A stretch of DNA of 64,000 nt from Pantoea sp. alder81 (lineage in GTDB: Bacteria > Pseudomonadota > Gammaproteobacteria > Enterobacterales > Enterobacteriaceae), in assembly GCF_020179835.1 (NCBI RefSeq), contig NZ_JAIUDA010000004.1, forward strand, positions 62,001 to 126,000. The letters are read 5' to 3'. This document shows, one piece after another, positions 26,370 through 36,166 of this stretch (the first letter of the stretch is position 1; every line of letters starts with the position of its first letter). The translations under genes and the position numbers were made by a program. The notes under the pieces are model-generated. The model had not been told where the DNA came from, ran no database searches, and was given only the letters and a program-made list of their open reading frames with translations.

Positions 26370-29300
26370 TTGGCATCGTTAATCACGCATTCACCTGCGT
26401 ATCCTTTGGTGGCGGCTCAGCCCGGCATCTGGATCGCTGACGCTATTGCGCAGCAGCGCAATCAATTTACCGTGGCGCACTACAGCGTGCTGCACGGCGA
26501 CATTAACCGCGCTGCGTTGGACAGCGCCATCCGCCAAACCATGGCAGAAGCCGACACTGTGCAGGCGCGCTTTGGCCTTGATGAAAAGGGTCATCCCGCG
26601 CAGTGGTTTAATGCGCAAGCACTGGTGCTGCCGGAGTGGCATGACTTCAGCCAGCGCGCGGACGCCACTGGCCAGGCGCATAAACTTATGCAGGCCGATC
26701 TGCGCGCCGAACTGGCTGCTGACGGTGATAAGCCGCTGTATCGACATGTATTAATGCGCGTGGGTGATGGCAGCTGGTGGTGGTATCAGCGTTATCACCA
26801 TCTATTGGTTGATGGCTTTAGTTTCGAAGCGCTGACGCAGCGGGTGGCAGCTATCTATGCCGAACTGTGCCGTGGTGAGGAACCCTCACCTACACCCTTC
26901 ACGCCGTTTAGCGAGGTGATCGATGAGTATCAGCAATGGCAGGATTCCCCGGCGTTTTCCCGTTCCGCCAGCCATTGGCAAACCTATGCGGCTGAACTGC
27001 CCGAAACCTTAACGCTCTCCAGTGAAAGCGTACCGGATGCAGGCGATCGCCCTATCAGCTGCTACGTAGCGCTACCCGAGTTGGCAACATTGCGCCAGCA
27101 CGCTGCATTTAAGGATTGCAGCGAAGGCGATATCGTCAGTGCCCTGCTGGTGGCCTATCTGGCACGCATTAGCAACACTCCTCGCTTATCGGTGGGCTTT
27201 CCGTTTATGCGCCGCATGGGCTCGGCGGCACTGACGGCGTTAGGGCCGGTGGTTAACGTGCTACCGCTGATCTTCAATATCCCTCATCACACCGATTTAA
27301 CCGCGCTGGTGCAGCAGGTGCAGGCGGAAATTCGCAAAGCACGCCGTCACCAGCGCTATGAAGCCGAGCAACTCCGTCGCGATTTGGGTTTGGTCGGCAG
27401 CAATCAACAACTTTACGGGCCGGTGATTAACGTCAAGGTCTACCATGATGATCTGCAATTCGATGGCATTCCGGCGGTGACCCACACCTTAGCCATGGGC
27501 CCTGTCGACGATATCGAGTTTGAAGTGGGCTTCCGTGATGGCACATTGCAGTTAACGCTGGTGGCTAACCCTACGCGCTATGACGCGCAAATGTTACAGC
27601 GTCACGCCGACCGTATTCGTCATCTGCTCGCGCAGTTCGCTGCACAACCCGAGGCCACTCTGGATATGCTGGCGATCATTGCTCCTGACGAACAAGCTGA
27701 TTTACAGCGCTGGTCCACTGGCCCAAAAATCACCCCGCCGCCGGGCGCGACCACCATCGTGGATATGCTGCTGCAACGCACGGCACAAAGCCCAGACCTG
27801 ACGGCAGTAGTCTGCGGCACACAGTCACTGACCTATCGCCAACTGACCGACCGCGCCATGCAACTGGCGCACGTGCTGATTGCGCGTGGCTTGCGAGCGG
27901 ACGATGTGGTGGCGATTGGTATTCCGCGCTCGGTGGATTCGCTGGTGGCCATCTTTGGCGTGCTGGCGAGCGGCGCGGCCTACATGCCGCTGGATCTCGA
28001 CTATCCGCGCGAACGTCTGGCACTGATGTGCGACGATGCGCAACCCGCGCTATTGCTGACTCATTCAACGACACTGGCGCAGATGCCAACGCTTCCTGCG
28101 CTGTGCATCGATCAGCTGGAGAGCGAACTGGCGGCACAGCCGACCAGCGTACCGAGCACCCTGCTGTGCGGTGAGGATCTGGCTTATATGATCTACACCT
28201 CCGGTTCAACCGGCCGACCAAAGGGGGTGATGAGCACGCACCAGGGGCTATTGAATCTGTTCCTGTCACATCGCGAGCATCTGTTTGGACCGGCAATTGA
28301 CCGCTTCCACGCCAGCAGCCCGCGCCGCATGCGCGCCGGTCACACTGCATCATTCTCGTTCGACTCTTCATGGGAACCGCTGTTTTGCATGCTGATGGGC
28401 TGCGAGCTGAATATCTTCGATGAAGAACTGCGCCGCGATGCCTGGGGTTTGATTCAGCAGATGAACGCAGTGCCGGTCGATCTGCTGGACATCACGCCGT
28501 CATTTTTCTCCCAGATGATCGACAGCGGATTGCTGGAGGCGGAAAACCACCGCCCTGCGTTTGTCATGATTGGCGGTGAAGCCGCCACGCCAACGCTGTG
28601 GAAACTGATGCAGCAACAGCAGCAGATGGAAATCCACAACTATTACGGCCCGTCTGAGTACACCATCGATACCCTTGGCGCCAGCGTGCTGGCTTCACCG
28701 CAGCCGGTGATTGGCCGTCCGGTGGGCAACAGCCAGGTTTATCTGCTCGACAGCCAGCTGCGTCCGGTGCCGATTGGCTGCACCGGAGAACTCTACATCT
28801 CAGGAACCGGCATCGCGCGCGGCTATCTGCGCCGCCCGGATCTGACGGCCGCCCGCTTTGTGGCTAACCCCTTCCGCGAAGGCGAGGTGATGTATCGCAG
28901 CGGCGATGTGATGCGCTGGCGTCATGATGGTCAACTGGCGTTTATCGGACGCGTGGATCACCAGATCAAAGTGCGCGGTTTCCGCGTCGAACTCGGTGAA
29001 ATTGAAAACGCGCTGGTGGCGCTGCCCGAGGTGAGTACCGCAGTGGTGATTGCCGAAGTGATGGGTGCCACTCACCGTTTGATTGGTTACTGTTCGGTAC
29101 AGGATGACGCCCTGCGCAACGATCCCTTGATCAGCGCCCGCTTACTGGCGCAGCTCGGCACCCAGTTGCCGGACTACATGTTGCCGGCCGTGCTGATGGT
29201 GCTGGATGATCTGCCACTGAATGTGAATGGCAAAATCGATCGCCAGGCGCTGCCGAAACCGCAGCAGGCACAGCAACAGCAAAGCCGCGCGGCGCGCACA

Positions 29301-32300
29301 CCGCAGGAAACGTTGATTTGCCAGGCAATGGCCAGCTTACTCGGGCTGGAGAGCGTCGGCGCAGAAGATGACTTCTTCTCACTCGGCGGTGACAGCATCT
29401 CGGCAATGGGGCTGAGCACTGCCGCCCGTCGTGCGGGCTATCTGCTGCGCCCGCGTGATATTTTTGCCGAACGCACCGCCGCGCGCATGGCGCAAGATCT
29501 CGCCCCGCTGGCACAGCACACTCAACATGCTCGCGTGTCTCAACAGGGCGCGATTGGCGGTCTGCCGATTCTGCACTGGTTCCATGCGCAAGCGGGCATC
29601 AACGCACGCTTCGCCCACGGCGTGCTGCTGTCGGTGCCGCCTGAGCTGCAACTTTCGCAGCTGGAACAGCTGATTGAGCAACTCGTCAGCGCGCATCCAG
29701 CCCTTAACGCCTTCACGCGTAATGCGCAGTTGGTGGTGGGTGAAGCGCTGCCTGCACGCCCTGCGCGTTGTCGTGTTGTCGAAGTGCAAGTGCGTGACCA
29801 GACCGCAGACCAGGCCTTCCGTGACGATGCAGCACGTCTCAATCCAGCAGCAGGATCCCTTTTGCAAGCAAGCCTGCTTCAGAGTCAGGGGTCGAGCTGT
29901 GGTCTGGTGTTAACGCTGCACCATCTGGTGGTGGATGGCGTGTCATGGCGCGTGTTGCTGGATGAACTGCAACAGGCCGGTGATGCACTGCTAAGCGGTG
30001 CGCCGATCACCTTGGCCGCCGAAGAGACCTCGCTGCATGACTGGTCCGCTACGCTGCTGGCCAACCTGGCGTCACGTGCCAGCGAAATGCCATTCTGGCA
30101 ACGCATGCTGGAACAGCCGCTGCCTGCGCTGGGTGAGCGTGCCTTAACCGGTAACGAACGTGCCTTACATCAGCGCACCCTGCTGGATGCGGCCACCAGC
30201 TCAGCCTTGCTGAATACCCTGCCACAGCAGTTCCGCGCCACCAGCGAAGAGTTACTGCTCACCCTGCTATCGCTGGCGCTGCGCAGTATGAACGGCAGCG
30301 TATTACAACGCGTGACGCTGGAATCCCATGGCCGTGCCGAGTTGCACGATTATCAGGATCTGGCGCGGACTGTCGGCTGGTTGACAGCGGAGTTCCCTCT
30401 GCTGGTCGCCCTGCCCGATGCGGCTACCCTGAATGACAGCGTGCGCGCGGTGAAGTCCGCGCTGCGTGCCGTGCCGGATCGCGGTATCGGTTACGGCCAA
30501 CTGCGCTGGCTGGATGCCCACCGCGGCATTACGCTGGCAAAACTGGCCGCCGACCATGCGCCACAAGTGCTGTTTAACTATCTTGGCCGCTTTACCCAAT
30601 CCGCTGGTCACTGGCAGCCTCAGCGCACGGCGCAGCAGTTCCGCGACACTTTTGCGGTGATTCAGGACGATGCGATGCCGATCCAGCACACATTGGAACT
30701 CAACGTGTTTGTTGATGACCAGCAGCTGGCGCTGAACTGGAGCTGGGCGGAGGGCGTTTTACACGCCGATCAGATTCAGCAACTGCATCAGGCAATCGCT
30801 CAGGGTGCACAGCAACTTTGTCAGTTCGCGGAGCAGCAGCCACAACACGCCGCCAACACGCTGGTGGCAGCAGAGATCAATCTTGAAGGTGTCGATGATG
30901 CGGTGCTGCAACAGCTGCGCGCGCGCCACGGTGCCTTTAGCCATGTGCTGCCACTGCTGCCGTTGCAGAAAGGATTGCTGTTCCACGCGCAGACCACTGG
31001 TGCGCAAGGCAGCTATAACTCACTGACGCGTTTAACCCTGAGCGGCGATGTGTCGGTGGCCTCGGTGCAGCAGGCGCTGAATCAGGTATTGCAACGTCAT
31101 CCGCAGTTAGCCGCGAAATTTGATAGCGAACTCAGCCTGCAGCCGTTGCAGTTACTCCCGGAAGGCGAGCTGCATTGGCCGCTGCAGGTTCGGGAAGTCG
31201 AGGATATTGAAGCCGCTGAATATCAGGCGCTGGCACAGGATCTGTTCCAGCAGCCTGTGATGTTGCAGGCCACGCTGATCCCGCATCGCCATGAAGCACG
31301 CTGGACGCTGCTGCTCAATGCGCATCATCTGGTGGTGGATGGCTGGTCAACACCGGTCATTCTGAACGATTTGCTGAAGGCGCTACGTCAGCAGCCTCTT
31401 ACCGCCCAACGCACCCAGTATGCCGACATCGTGCGCCAGCTCAGCCAGCGTGATGTGCATCAGGCTCGCCAGCAGTGGCAGGAATGCCTGCGCGATGTGC
31501 GGCCCACGCTGCTGTATCCCAATGCCGTCGACAGTGGCGTTCAGGAGAAACGCATCACGCTGGATGCCACGCTGGAGCGCGAACTCTATGCGCTGTGCCG
31601 CGCACGCGGGTTGACCCTCAACACCGTCATGCAGGGCCTGTGGGGCATGATGCTGTCGATTGCCAGCGGTCAGCAGGACGTGGTGTTTGGCGCACCGGTT
31701 TCCGGACGTTTCGGTCAGATTGAAGGGATCGATCAACATGTCGGTCTGTTCAGTAATACGCTGCCGGTGCGCGTGCGGTTTGACACTCAGCGCCCGTTGC
31801 TGGAACAGCTAGCAGAACATCAGAATCAGCAGATCCAGCTGATTGAACAGGATTGCCTCGGGCTGGCAGAAATCCAACAGCTGGCCGGAGCGGGTACGCT
31901 ATTTGATACCCTGCTGGTGGTGGAGAACTACCCTGATAATCAGACATTACTCGACGCCAACGCACAGGTGCGCTGCGACGCGATTCACAACCGCGGATAT
32001 ACCCACTATCCGTTGACGCTGCTGGTGCTGCCGGGTGAACAGCTGACGCTGTTAATGGAATATCGCGCCTGCGTCACCGATGCGGGTCGGCTGGCTGAAC
32101 GCCTGTTGCTGCTGTTACAGCAGCTGGTGACCACACCGGATCTGCCGTTAACACAGTGGCGTTTACAAACCCTCGCCGAGCAATCGTTGCTGGAGTGGGT
32201 GAATAACACGGGCGTGCAGCTGGAGAATGAAACCCTGCAACAGGCCATCGCCCAGCAGGCCGCACGCACGCCGGATGCGCTGGCGCTGTGTGATGTTGAG

Positions 32301-34754
32301 CATCAGCTTAGCTACCGCGAAATGCATCGTCAGGCCACATTGCTGGCCGATCGCCTGATCGAAGCCGGTGTGATGCCAGGCGATATCGTTGCCGTTGCCT
32401 TGCCACGTTCGGTTCGCCTGAGTATCGCGCTTACCGCCATCTTGCAGGCAGGCGCGGCCTGGTTGCCGCTGGATATTGGCTATCCCGATGAGCGTCTGGC
32501 TTACATGGTGGACGATGCACGGCCGTGGGTGGTGATCACCGAGTCGGCGCTGGAAAATCGTTTTGCTGGCTTCGGCACCCTGATGATGTTCGATCACCTT
32601 GCCAGTGCGCAGAGTGAGGCGCGTCATACATTGCCCAAACCCGACGCGCAGCGCCCGGCTTATGTGCTTTACACCTCAGGTTCCACGGGCAAGCCGAAAG
32701 GCGTGGTGGTCAATCAACGCGCCATTGTTAACCGCTTGCGCTGGATGCAGGCCAGCTATCCATTGCGTAGTGACGACGTGGTATTACAGAAAACCCCGTG
32801 CAGCTTTGATGTTTCGGTGTGGGAGTTCTTCTGGCCGTTGATGACCGGCGCGCAGCTGATGATGGCACCGCCGGATGCCCATCGCGATCCGCAGACGCTG
32901 TGGCAGTTGATCGATGAGTATCAGGTCACGACCCTGCACTTCGTTCCGTCGATGCTGGCCGCCTTTGTCGGGCATGTCAGTGCATCAACCGATCGCGCCT
33001 GTGCCTCACTGCGCCGCGTATTTTGCAGCGGAGAAGCGCTGGCCTGCGATCTGGCTCGAAGCTATCAACAGGTGATCGCGGCTCCGCTGCATAATCTGTA
33101 CGGCCCCACCGAGGCCGCCGTGGATGTCACCTGGCAACCGGCCAGCGGTAACGCGCTCGAAGGCCTGAATGGCCCCGGCGTGCCGATTGGTCGCCCGGTA
33201 TGGAACACTCAACTGCATATCCTCGATAACCTGCTGCGCCCGGTGCCGGTTGGCGTGCCAGGCGATCTCTATCTCAGCGGCATCCAGCTGGCGGATGGCT
33301 ATCTGCATCGCGCCGATCTTACCGCACAACGCTTTATTGCCGCCCCATTTGCCGATGGCGAACGCATGTATCGCACCGGTGACATCGCCTGCTGGCGCGA
33401 AGATGGCGCCGTGGAGTATTTGGGCCGTAGCGACGATCAGCTGAAGATGCGCGGGCAGCGCATTGAACCAGGTGAAATTGAGCAGGCGCTGGTGGCTTTA
33501 CCGGGCGTGGCGCAGGCGGTCGTGGCCGCTCGCAACCTGACACAACAGGCTGCGGCGGGCGTCGATAACCGCCAGCTGCTGGGCTGGCTGGTGGCACAGC
33601 CTGGCGTGGCACTGGATATTGAGCAGGTTAAGCAGCAGTTGAGCACCCGCCTGCCTGCCCATATGCAGCCGGTGAGCTATCTGCTGCTCGACGATTTGCC
33701 CCTCAGCGCCAACGGCAAACTGGATCGTAAAGCGCTGCCGATGCCGCAACGCAGCGCGCAGCCTGGTCGCCTGCCGGAAACACCTCACGAACGGGTGCTG
33801 GCAGAGCTGTTCCAGCAGTTGCTCGGTTGTGAGCAGGTGTATGCCGATGACGATTTCTTCGCGCTGGGCGGTCATTCACTGCTGGCGATGCGACTGGCAG
33901 CAGAAATGCGCCGTCGTGTGCCACAGCCGGTAAGTGTCGGACAGATCATCGCCGCACGCAGCGTGGAGAAACTGGCGGCACTGCTGGCGGGTGATGTCAG
34001 TGATAGCAGCGGCAACGGGGAGCTGCTGCCACTGCGTGCCGGTCAGGGCCCGACACTGTTCTGCATCCATCCGGCATCGGGTTTCGCCTGGCAGTACAGC
34101 GCCCTGCTGCACTATATCGACGGTGATTTCCCGATTGTGGGGCTGCAATCGCCGCGCCCGGCGGGTGTTATCGCGGACTGTGCCAGCGTCGAAGCCATGT
34201 GCGATCGACATCTGGCCGTGATTCGTGAACAACAGCCGCACGGACCTTACTTCCTGCTGGGCTACTCGTTGGGCGGCACGCTGGCACAAGGCATTGCGGC
34301 GCGTCTGCAGGCCAGTGGCGAAACCGTGGCCTTCCTAGGTCTGCTGGATACCTACCCAGCCGAAGGTCAGGACTGGCGCACGCCAGATGCTGAGGAGGCT
34401 GAACAGGAAGTGGCACGCGAGCAGGCCGAGTTTATGGCTGCTACTGAAGATGAGCGCGATCCGCTATTGCGAGCAGAGAAAGCCGCGATGTTTAGCACCA
34501 TCGTCGCCAACTACAAGGACGCGGTTGCCCGGCTTGCGGAAGCGCGCACGCCGCGTTACGCCGGCAAAGCCACGCTGTTTATGGCAGAGAAAACCCTGCC
34601 TGCCGGCATGGATGTGCCTGCGACCTGGAAACCGTTTGTTTCAGATCTGGAAATCTGGCCGCTGGAGTGCGAGCACGCTGACATTTTGTCTGCCACCTCG
34701 CTGAAAGCGCTGGGTCCGCTGATCAATCGTTTGTTATCTGAAACTCGCTCATAA
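26370..34754 (+). CDS. Dimodular siderophore NRPS, chrysobactin-synthetase type (C-A-T-E-C-A-T-TE)
   Basis: A 2794-residue peptide synthetase, over twice EntF (1293). Domains: C1 (HHLLVDG 143-149); A1 465-960 (YTSGSTGRPKG near 609); T1 with Ser1009 in LGGDS; epimerisation 1060-1490 (HHLVVDG 1184-1190, NYLGRF near 1404); C2 1520-1950 (HHLVVDG 1652-1658); A2 1951-2455 with the EntF-type serine pocket (FDVSVWE, THEN LHFVPSML, FCSGEA, LYGPTEAAVDV); T2 Ser2503; TE with Ser2633, Asp2660, His2769. A1 has Asp665, Asp707 and Asp767 in pocket positions, suiting a cationic residue. C1-A1-E would load D-Lys, D-Arg or D-Orn onto dihydroxybenzoate, then L-Ser. Matches CbsF/VabF architecture (known family). 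The start is TTG with GGGA upstream; no ATG fits. Confidence 0.9.
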   Translation: MASLITHSPAYPLVAAQPGIWIADAIAQQRNQFTVAHYSVLHGDINRAALDSAIRQTMAEADTVQARFGLDEKGHPAQWFNAQALVLPEWHDFSQRADATGQAHKLMQADLRAELAADGDKPLYRHVLMRVGDGSWWWYQRYHHLLVDGFSFEALTQRVAAIYAELCRGEEPSPTPFTPFSEVIDEYQQWQDSPAFSRSASHWQTYAAELPETLTLSSESVPDAGDRPISCYVALPELATLRQHAAFKDCSEGDIVSALLVAYLARISNTPRLSVGFPFMRRMGSAALTALGPVVNVLPLIFNIPHHTDLTALVQQVQAEIRKARRHQRYEAEQLRRDLGLVGSNQQLYGPVINVKVYHDDLQFDGIPAVTHTLAMGPVDDIEFEVGFRDGTLQLTLVANPTRYDAQMLQRHADRIRHLLAQFAAQPEATLDMLAIIAPDEQADLQRWSTGPKITPPPGATTIVDMLLQRTAQSPDLTAVVCGTQSLTYRQLTDRAMQLAHVLIARGLRADDVVAIGIPRSVDSLVAIFGVLASGAAYMPLDLDYPRERLALMCDDAQPALLLTHSTTLAQMPTLPALCIDQLESELAAQPTSVPSTLLCGEDLAYMIYTSGSTGRPKGVMSTHQGLLNLFLSHREHLFGPAIDRFHASSPRRMRAGHTASFSFDSSWEPLFCMLMGCELNIFDEELRRDAWGLIQQMNAVPVDLLDITPSFFSQMIDSGLLEAENHRPAFVMIGGEAATPTLWKLMQQQQQMEIHNYYGPSEYTIDTLGASVLASPQPVIGRPVGNSQVYLLDSQLRPVPIGCTGELYISGTGIARGYLRRPDLTAARFVANPFREGEVMYRSGDVMRWRHDGQLAFIGRVDHQIKVRGFRVELGEIENALVALPEVSTAVVIAEVMGATHRLIGYCSVQDDALRNDPLISARLLAQLGTQLPDYMLPAVLMVLDDLPLNVNGKIDRQALPKPQQAQQQQSRAARTPQETLICQAMASLLGLESVGAEDDFFSLGGDSISAMGLSTAARRAGYLLRPRDIFAERTAARMAQDLAPLAQHTQHARVSQQGAIGGLPILHWFHAQAGINARFAHGVLLSVPPELQLSQLEQLIEQLVSAHPALNAFTRNAQLVVGEALPARPARCRVVEVQVRDQTADQAFRDDAARLNPAAGSLLQASLLQSQGSSCGLVLTLHHLVVDGVSWRVLLDELQQAGDALLSGAPITLAAEETSLHDWSATLLANLASRASEMPFWQRMLEQPLPALGERALTGNERALHQRTLLDAATSSALLNTLPQQFRATSEELLLTLLSLALRSMNGSVLQRVTLESHGRAELHDYQDLARTVGWLTAEFPLLVALPDAATLNDSVRAVKSALRAVPDRGIGYGQLRWLDAHRGITLAKLAADHAPQVLFNYLGRFTQSAGHWQPQRTAQQFRDTFAVIQDDAMPIQHTLELNVFVDDQQLALNWSWAEGVLHADQIQQLHQAIAQGAQQLCQFAEQQPQHAANTLVAAEINLEGVDDAVLQQLRARHGAFSHVLPLLPLQKGLLFHAQTTGAQGSYNSLTRLTLSGDVSVASVQQALNQVLQRHPQLAAKFDSELSLQPLQLLPEGELHWPLQVREVEDIEAAEYQALAQDLFQQPVMLQATLIPHRHEARWTLLLNAHHLVVDGWSTPVILNDLLKALRQQPLTAQRTQYADIVRQLSQRDVHQARQQWQECLRDVRPTLLYPNAVDSGVQEKRITLDATLERELYALCRARGLTLNTVMQGLWGMMLSIASGQQDVVFGAPVSGRFGQIEGIDQHVGLFSNTLPVRVRFDTQRPLLEQLAEHQNQQIQLIEQDCLGLAEIQQLAGAGTLFDTLLVVENYPDNQTLLDANAQVRCDAIHNRGYTHYPLTLLVLPGEQLTLLMEYRACVTDAGRLAERLLLLLQQLVTTPDLPLTQWRLQTLAEQSLLEWVNNTGVQLENETLQQAIAQQAARTPDALALCDVEHQLSYREMHRQATLLADRLIEAGVMPGDIVAVALPRSVRLSIALTAILQAGAAWLPLDIGYPDERLAYMVDDARPWVVITESALENRFAGFGTLMMFDHLASAQSEARHTLPKPDAQRPAYVLYTSGSTGKPKGVVVNQRAIVNRLRWMQASYPLRSDDVVLQKTPCSFDVSVWEFFWPLMTGAQLMMAPPDAHRDPQTLWQLIDEYQVTTLHFVPSMLAAFVGHVSASTDRACASLRRVFCSGEALACDLARSYQQVIAAPLHNLYGPTEAAVDVTWQPASGNALEGLNGPGVPIGRPVWNTQLHILDNLLRPVPVGVPGDLYLSGIQLADGYLHRADLTAQRFIAAPFADGERMYRTGDIACWREDGAVEYLGRSDDQLKMRGQRIEPGEIEQALVALPGVAQAVVAARNLTQQAAAGVDNRQLLGWLVAQPGVALDIEQVKQQLSTRLPAHMQPVSYLLLDDLPLSANGKLDRKALPMPQRSAQPGRLPETPHERVLAELFQQLLGCEQVYADDDFFALGGHSLLAMRLAAEMRRRVPQPVSVGQIIAARSVEKLAALLAGDVSDSSGNGELLPLRAGQGPTLFCIHPASGFAWQYSALLHYIDGDFPIVGLQSPRPAGVIADCASVEAMCDRHLAVIREQQPHGPYFLLGYSLGGTLAQGIAARLQASGETVAFLGLLDTYPAEGQDWRTPDAEEAEQEVAREQAEFMAATEDERDPLLRAEKAAMFSTIVANYKDAVARLAEARTPRYAGKATLFMAEKTLPAGMDVPATWKPFVSDLEIWPLECEHADILSATSLKALGPLINRLLSETRS

Positions 34755-34779
34755 CACCCGGCCTTTGGCCACTTAATGT

Positions 34780-34799
34780 GGGCGCACTGATGTGCGCCC
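34780..34799 (+). terminator. Hairpin between NRPS gene and entS
   Basis: A perfect 8-bp stem (GGGCGCAC 34780-34787, GTGCGCCC 34792-34799) with a TGAT loop. A T4 follows seven bases later. It may reduce transcription into entS. Confidence 0.5.
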
Positions 34800-34824
34800 C
34801 TGCACGTTTTAACAATGGATATTT

Positions 34825-36081
34825 ATGGCTAAGCCTTCAATTTTTCTTGATTTCAGCCTGCTGAAAAACAACGCCGCGTTTCGCGCCATCTTCTGCGCGC
34901 GCATGCTATCCGTATTTGCGCTGGGCATGCTGGCAGTCGGCGTACCGGTCCAGATTCAGGCCATGACCGGCTCGACCTTACAGGTCGGCGTCTCCGTGAT
35001 GCTGGATGGTGTCGGCATGTTTATCGGCCTGCTGCTCGGCGGAGTGCTGGCGGACCGCTTCGATCGCCGTAAACTGATCCTGTTTGCACGCGGCACCTGC
35101 GGCATCGGTTTTGTGCTGCTGAGCCTGAACGCATTTAGCCCTGTCCCCTCACTGTGGGCGCTCTATTTCCTCGCGTTCTGGGATGGATTTTTTGGTGCGT
35201 TGGGCATGACAGCGCTGATGGCGGTGATTCCGTTAATTGTGGGACGCGAGCATCTGGCGGAAGCTGGTGCGCTAAGCATGTTAACCGTGCGACTGGGTGC
35301 GATTCTGTCTCCGGCGCTGGGTGGCATGATCATCGTGGCGGCGGGTGTCGGCTGGGCGTTTGCCGTGGCGGCCATCGGCACGTTAGCGACCCTGATCCCG
35401 CTGGTGCGGCTGCCCGCGATGAAACCGGAACAACAGGAGCCTGAACACCCTTTACGCGCGCTCGCCAGCGGCATTCAATTTGTCTGCCGACATAATGTGG
35501 TAGGTGCCGCGGTGCTGGTCGGTTTGCTGCTGAGTGTGGTGGGTGCGGTGCGCATCCTGTTTCCGGCGCTGGCGCAAGCGTGGCAGGTTGATGCCTCTGC
35601 GCTCGGGTTAATGTACTCCGCCGTGCCGCTGGGTGCGATGATCGGCGCATTCACCAGCGGCTGGGTGCGACAGCTGTCACGGCCTGGTCTGGTGTTGTTG
35701 ATTAGCGCGCTGGCCGCCTTTGGCTGCATCGCTTCTTTGGGGCTGTATAGCCAACTGATCCCGGCATTGCTAGCATTGGTGGCTTATGGCTACAGCAATG
35801 CCATCGCTTCTCTGCTGCAGTTCATTCTGATTCAGCACCACACGCCGGATGCCCTGCTGGGTCGGGTCAACAGCCTGGGCACCGCGCAGGACGTGAGCGG
35901 CGATTCGCTGGGTGCGCTGGGGTTGGGCGCACTAGCACGCGTGCTGACCGCGCTCAACAGTGTGCTGTGGTTCGGCGGCGTGGCGGCGGGTTTACTGCTG
36001 CTGGTCGCGCTGGCCGCACGCGGTTTGCGCTCGGCACAGATGAATAATGAACCACCAGCCGCTGAGCAAGCTGCCGCCTAG
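34825..36081 (+). CDS. entS: Enterobactin-type siderophore exporter EntS (MFS)
   Basis: A 418-residue major-facilitator exporter with 12 hydrophobic segments, opening FLDFSLLKNNAAFRAIFCARM as in EntS, with the loop motif GGVLADRFDRRK near 71-82. It exports the newly made catecholate across the inner membrane. It sits 70 bp after the NRPS gene, same strand, converging with fepB as in the classical ent cluster. Confidence 0.92.
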   Translation: MAKPSIFLDFSLLKNNAAFRAIFCARMLSVFALGMLAVGVPVQIQAMTGSTLQVGVSVMLDGVGMFIGLLLGGVLADRFDRRKLILFARGTCGIGFVLLSLNAFSPVPSLWALYFLAFWDGFFGALGMTALMAVIPLIVGREHLAEAGALSMLTVRLGAILSPALGGMIIVAAGVGWAFAVAAIGTLATLIPLVRLPAMKPEQQEPEHPLRALASGIQFVCRHNVVGAAVLVGLLLSVVGAVRILFPALAQAWQVDASALGLMYSAVPLGAMIGAFTSGWVRQLSRPGLVLLISALAAFGCIASLGLYSQLIPALLALVAYGYSNAIASLLQFILIQHHTPDALLGRVNSLGTAQDVSGDSLGALGLGALARVLTALNSVLWFGGVAAGLLLLVALAARGLRSAQMNNEPPAAEQAAA

Positions 36082-36082
36082 T

Positions 36083-36166
36083 GTGCGAACTGCCGTTCGA
36101 TACTGCTGAATATATTGCTGCCGATTAGGGTGCGAACTGCCGTTCGATACTGCTGAGCATGTTGCT
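36083..36166. repeat. Partial tandem duplication of the fepB 3' end
   Basis: The segment 36083-36119, just outside the fepB stop, is nearly the same as 36130-36166 inside the gene (offset 47 bp); both begin GTGCGAACTGCCGTTCGATA, with a few later differences. It is a decayed duplication of the last codons of fepB. Confidence 0.75.

Noticed and set aside
26370..34754. Naming the NRPS EntF
   Set aside because: Two modules plus an epimerisation domain; EntF has one module and none.
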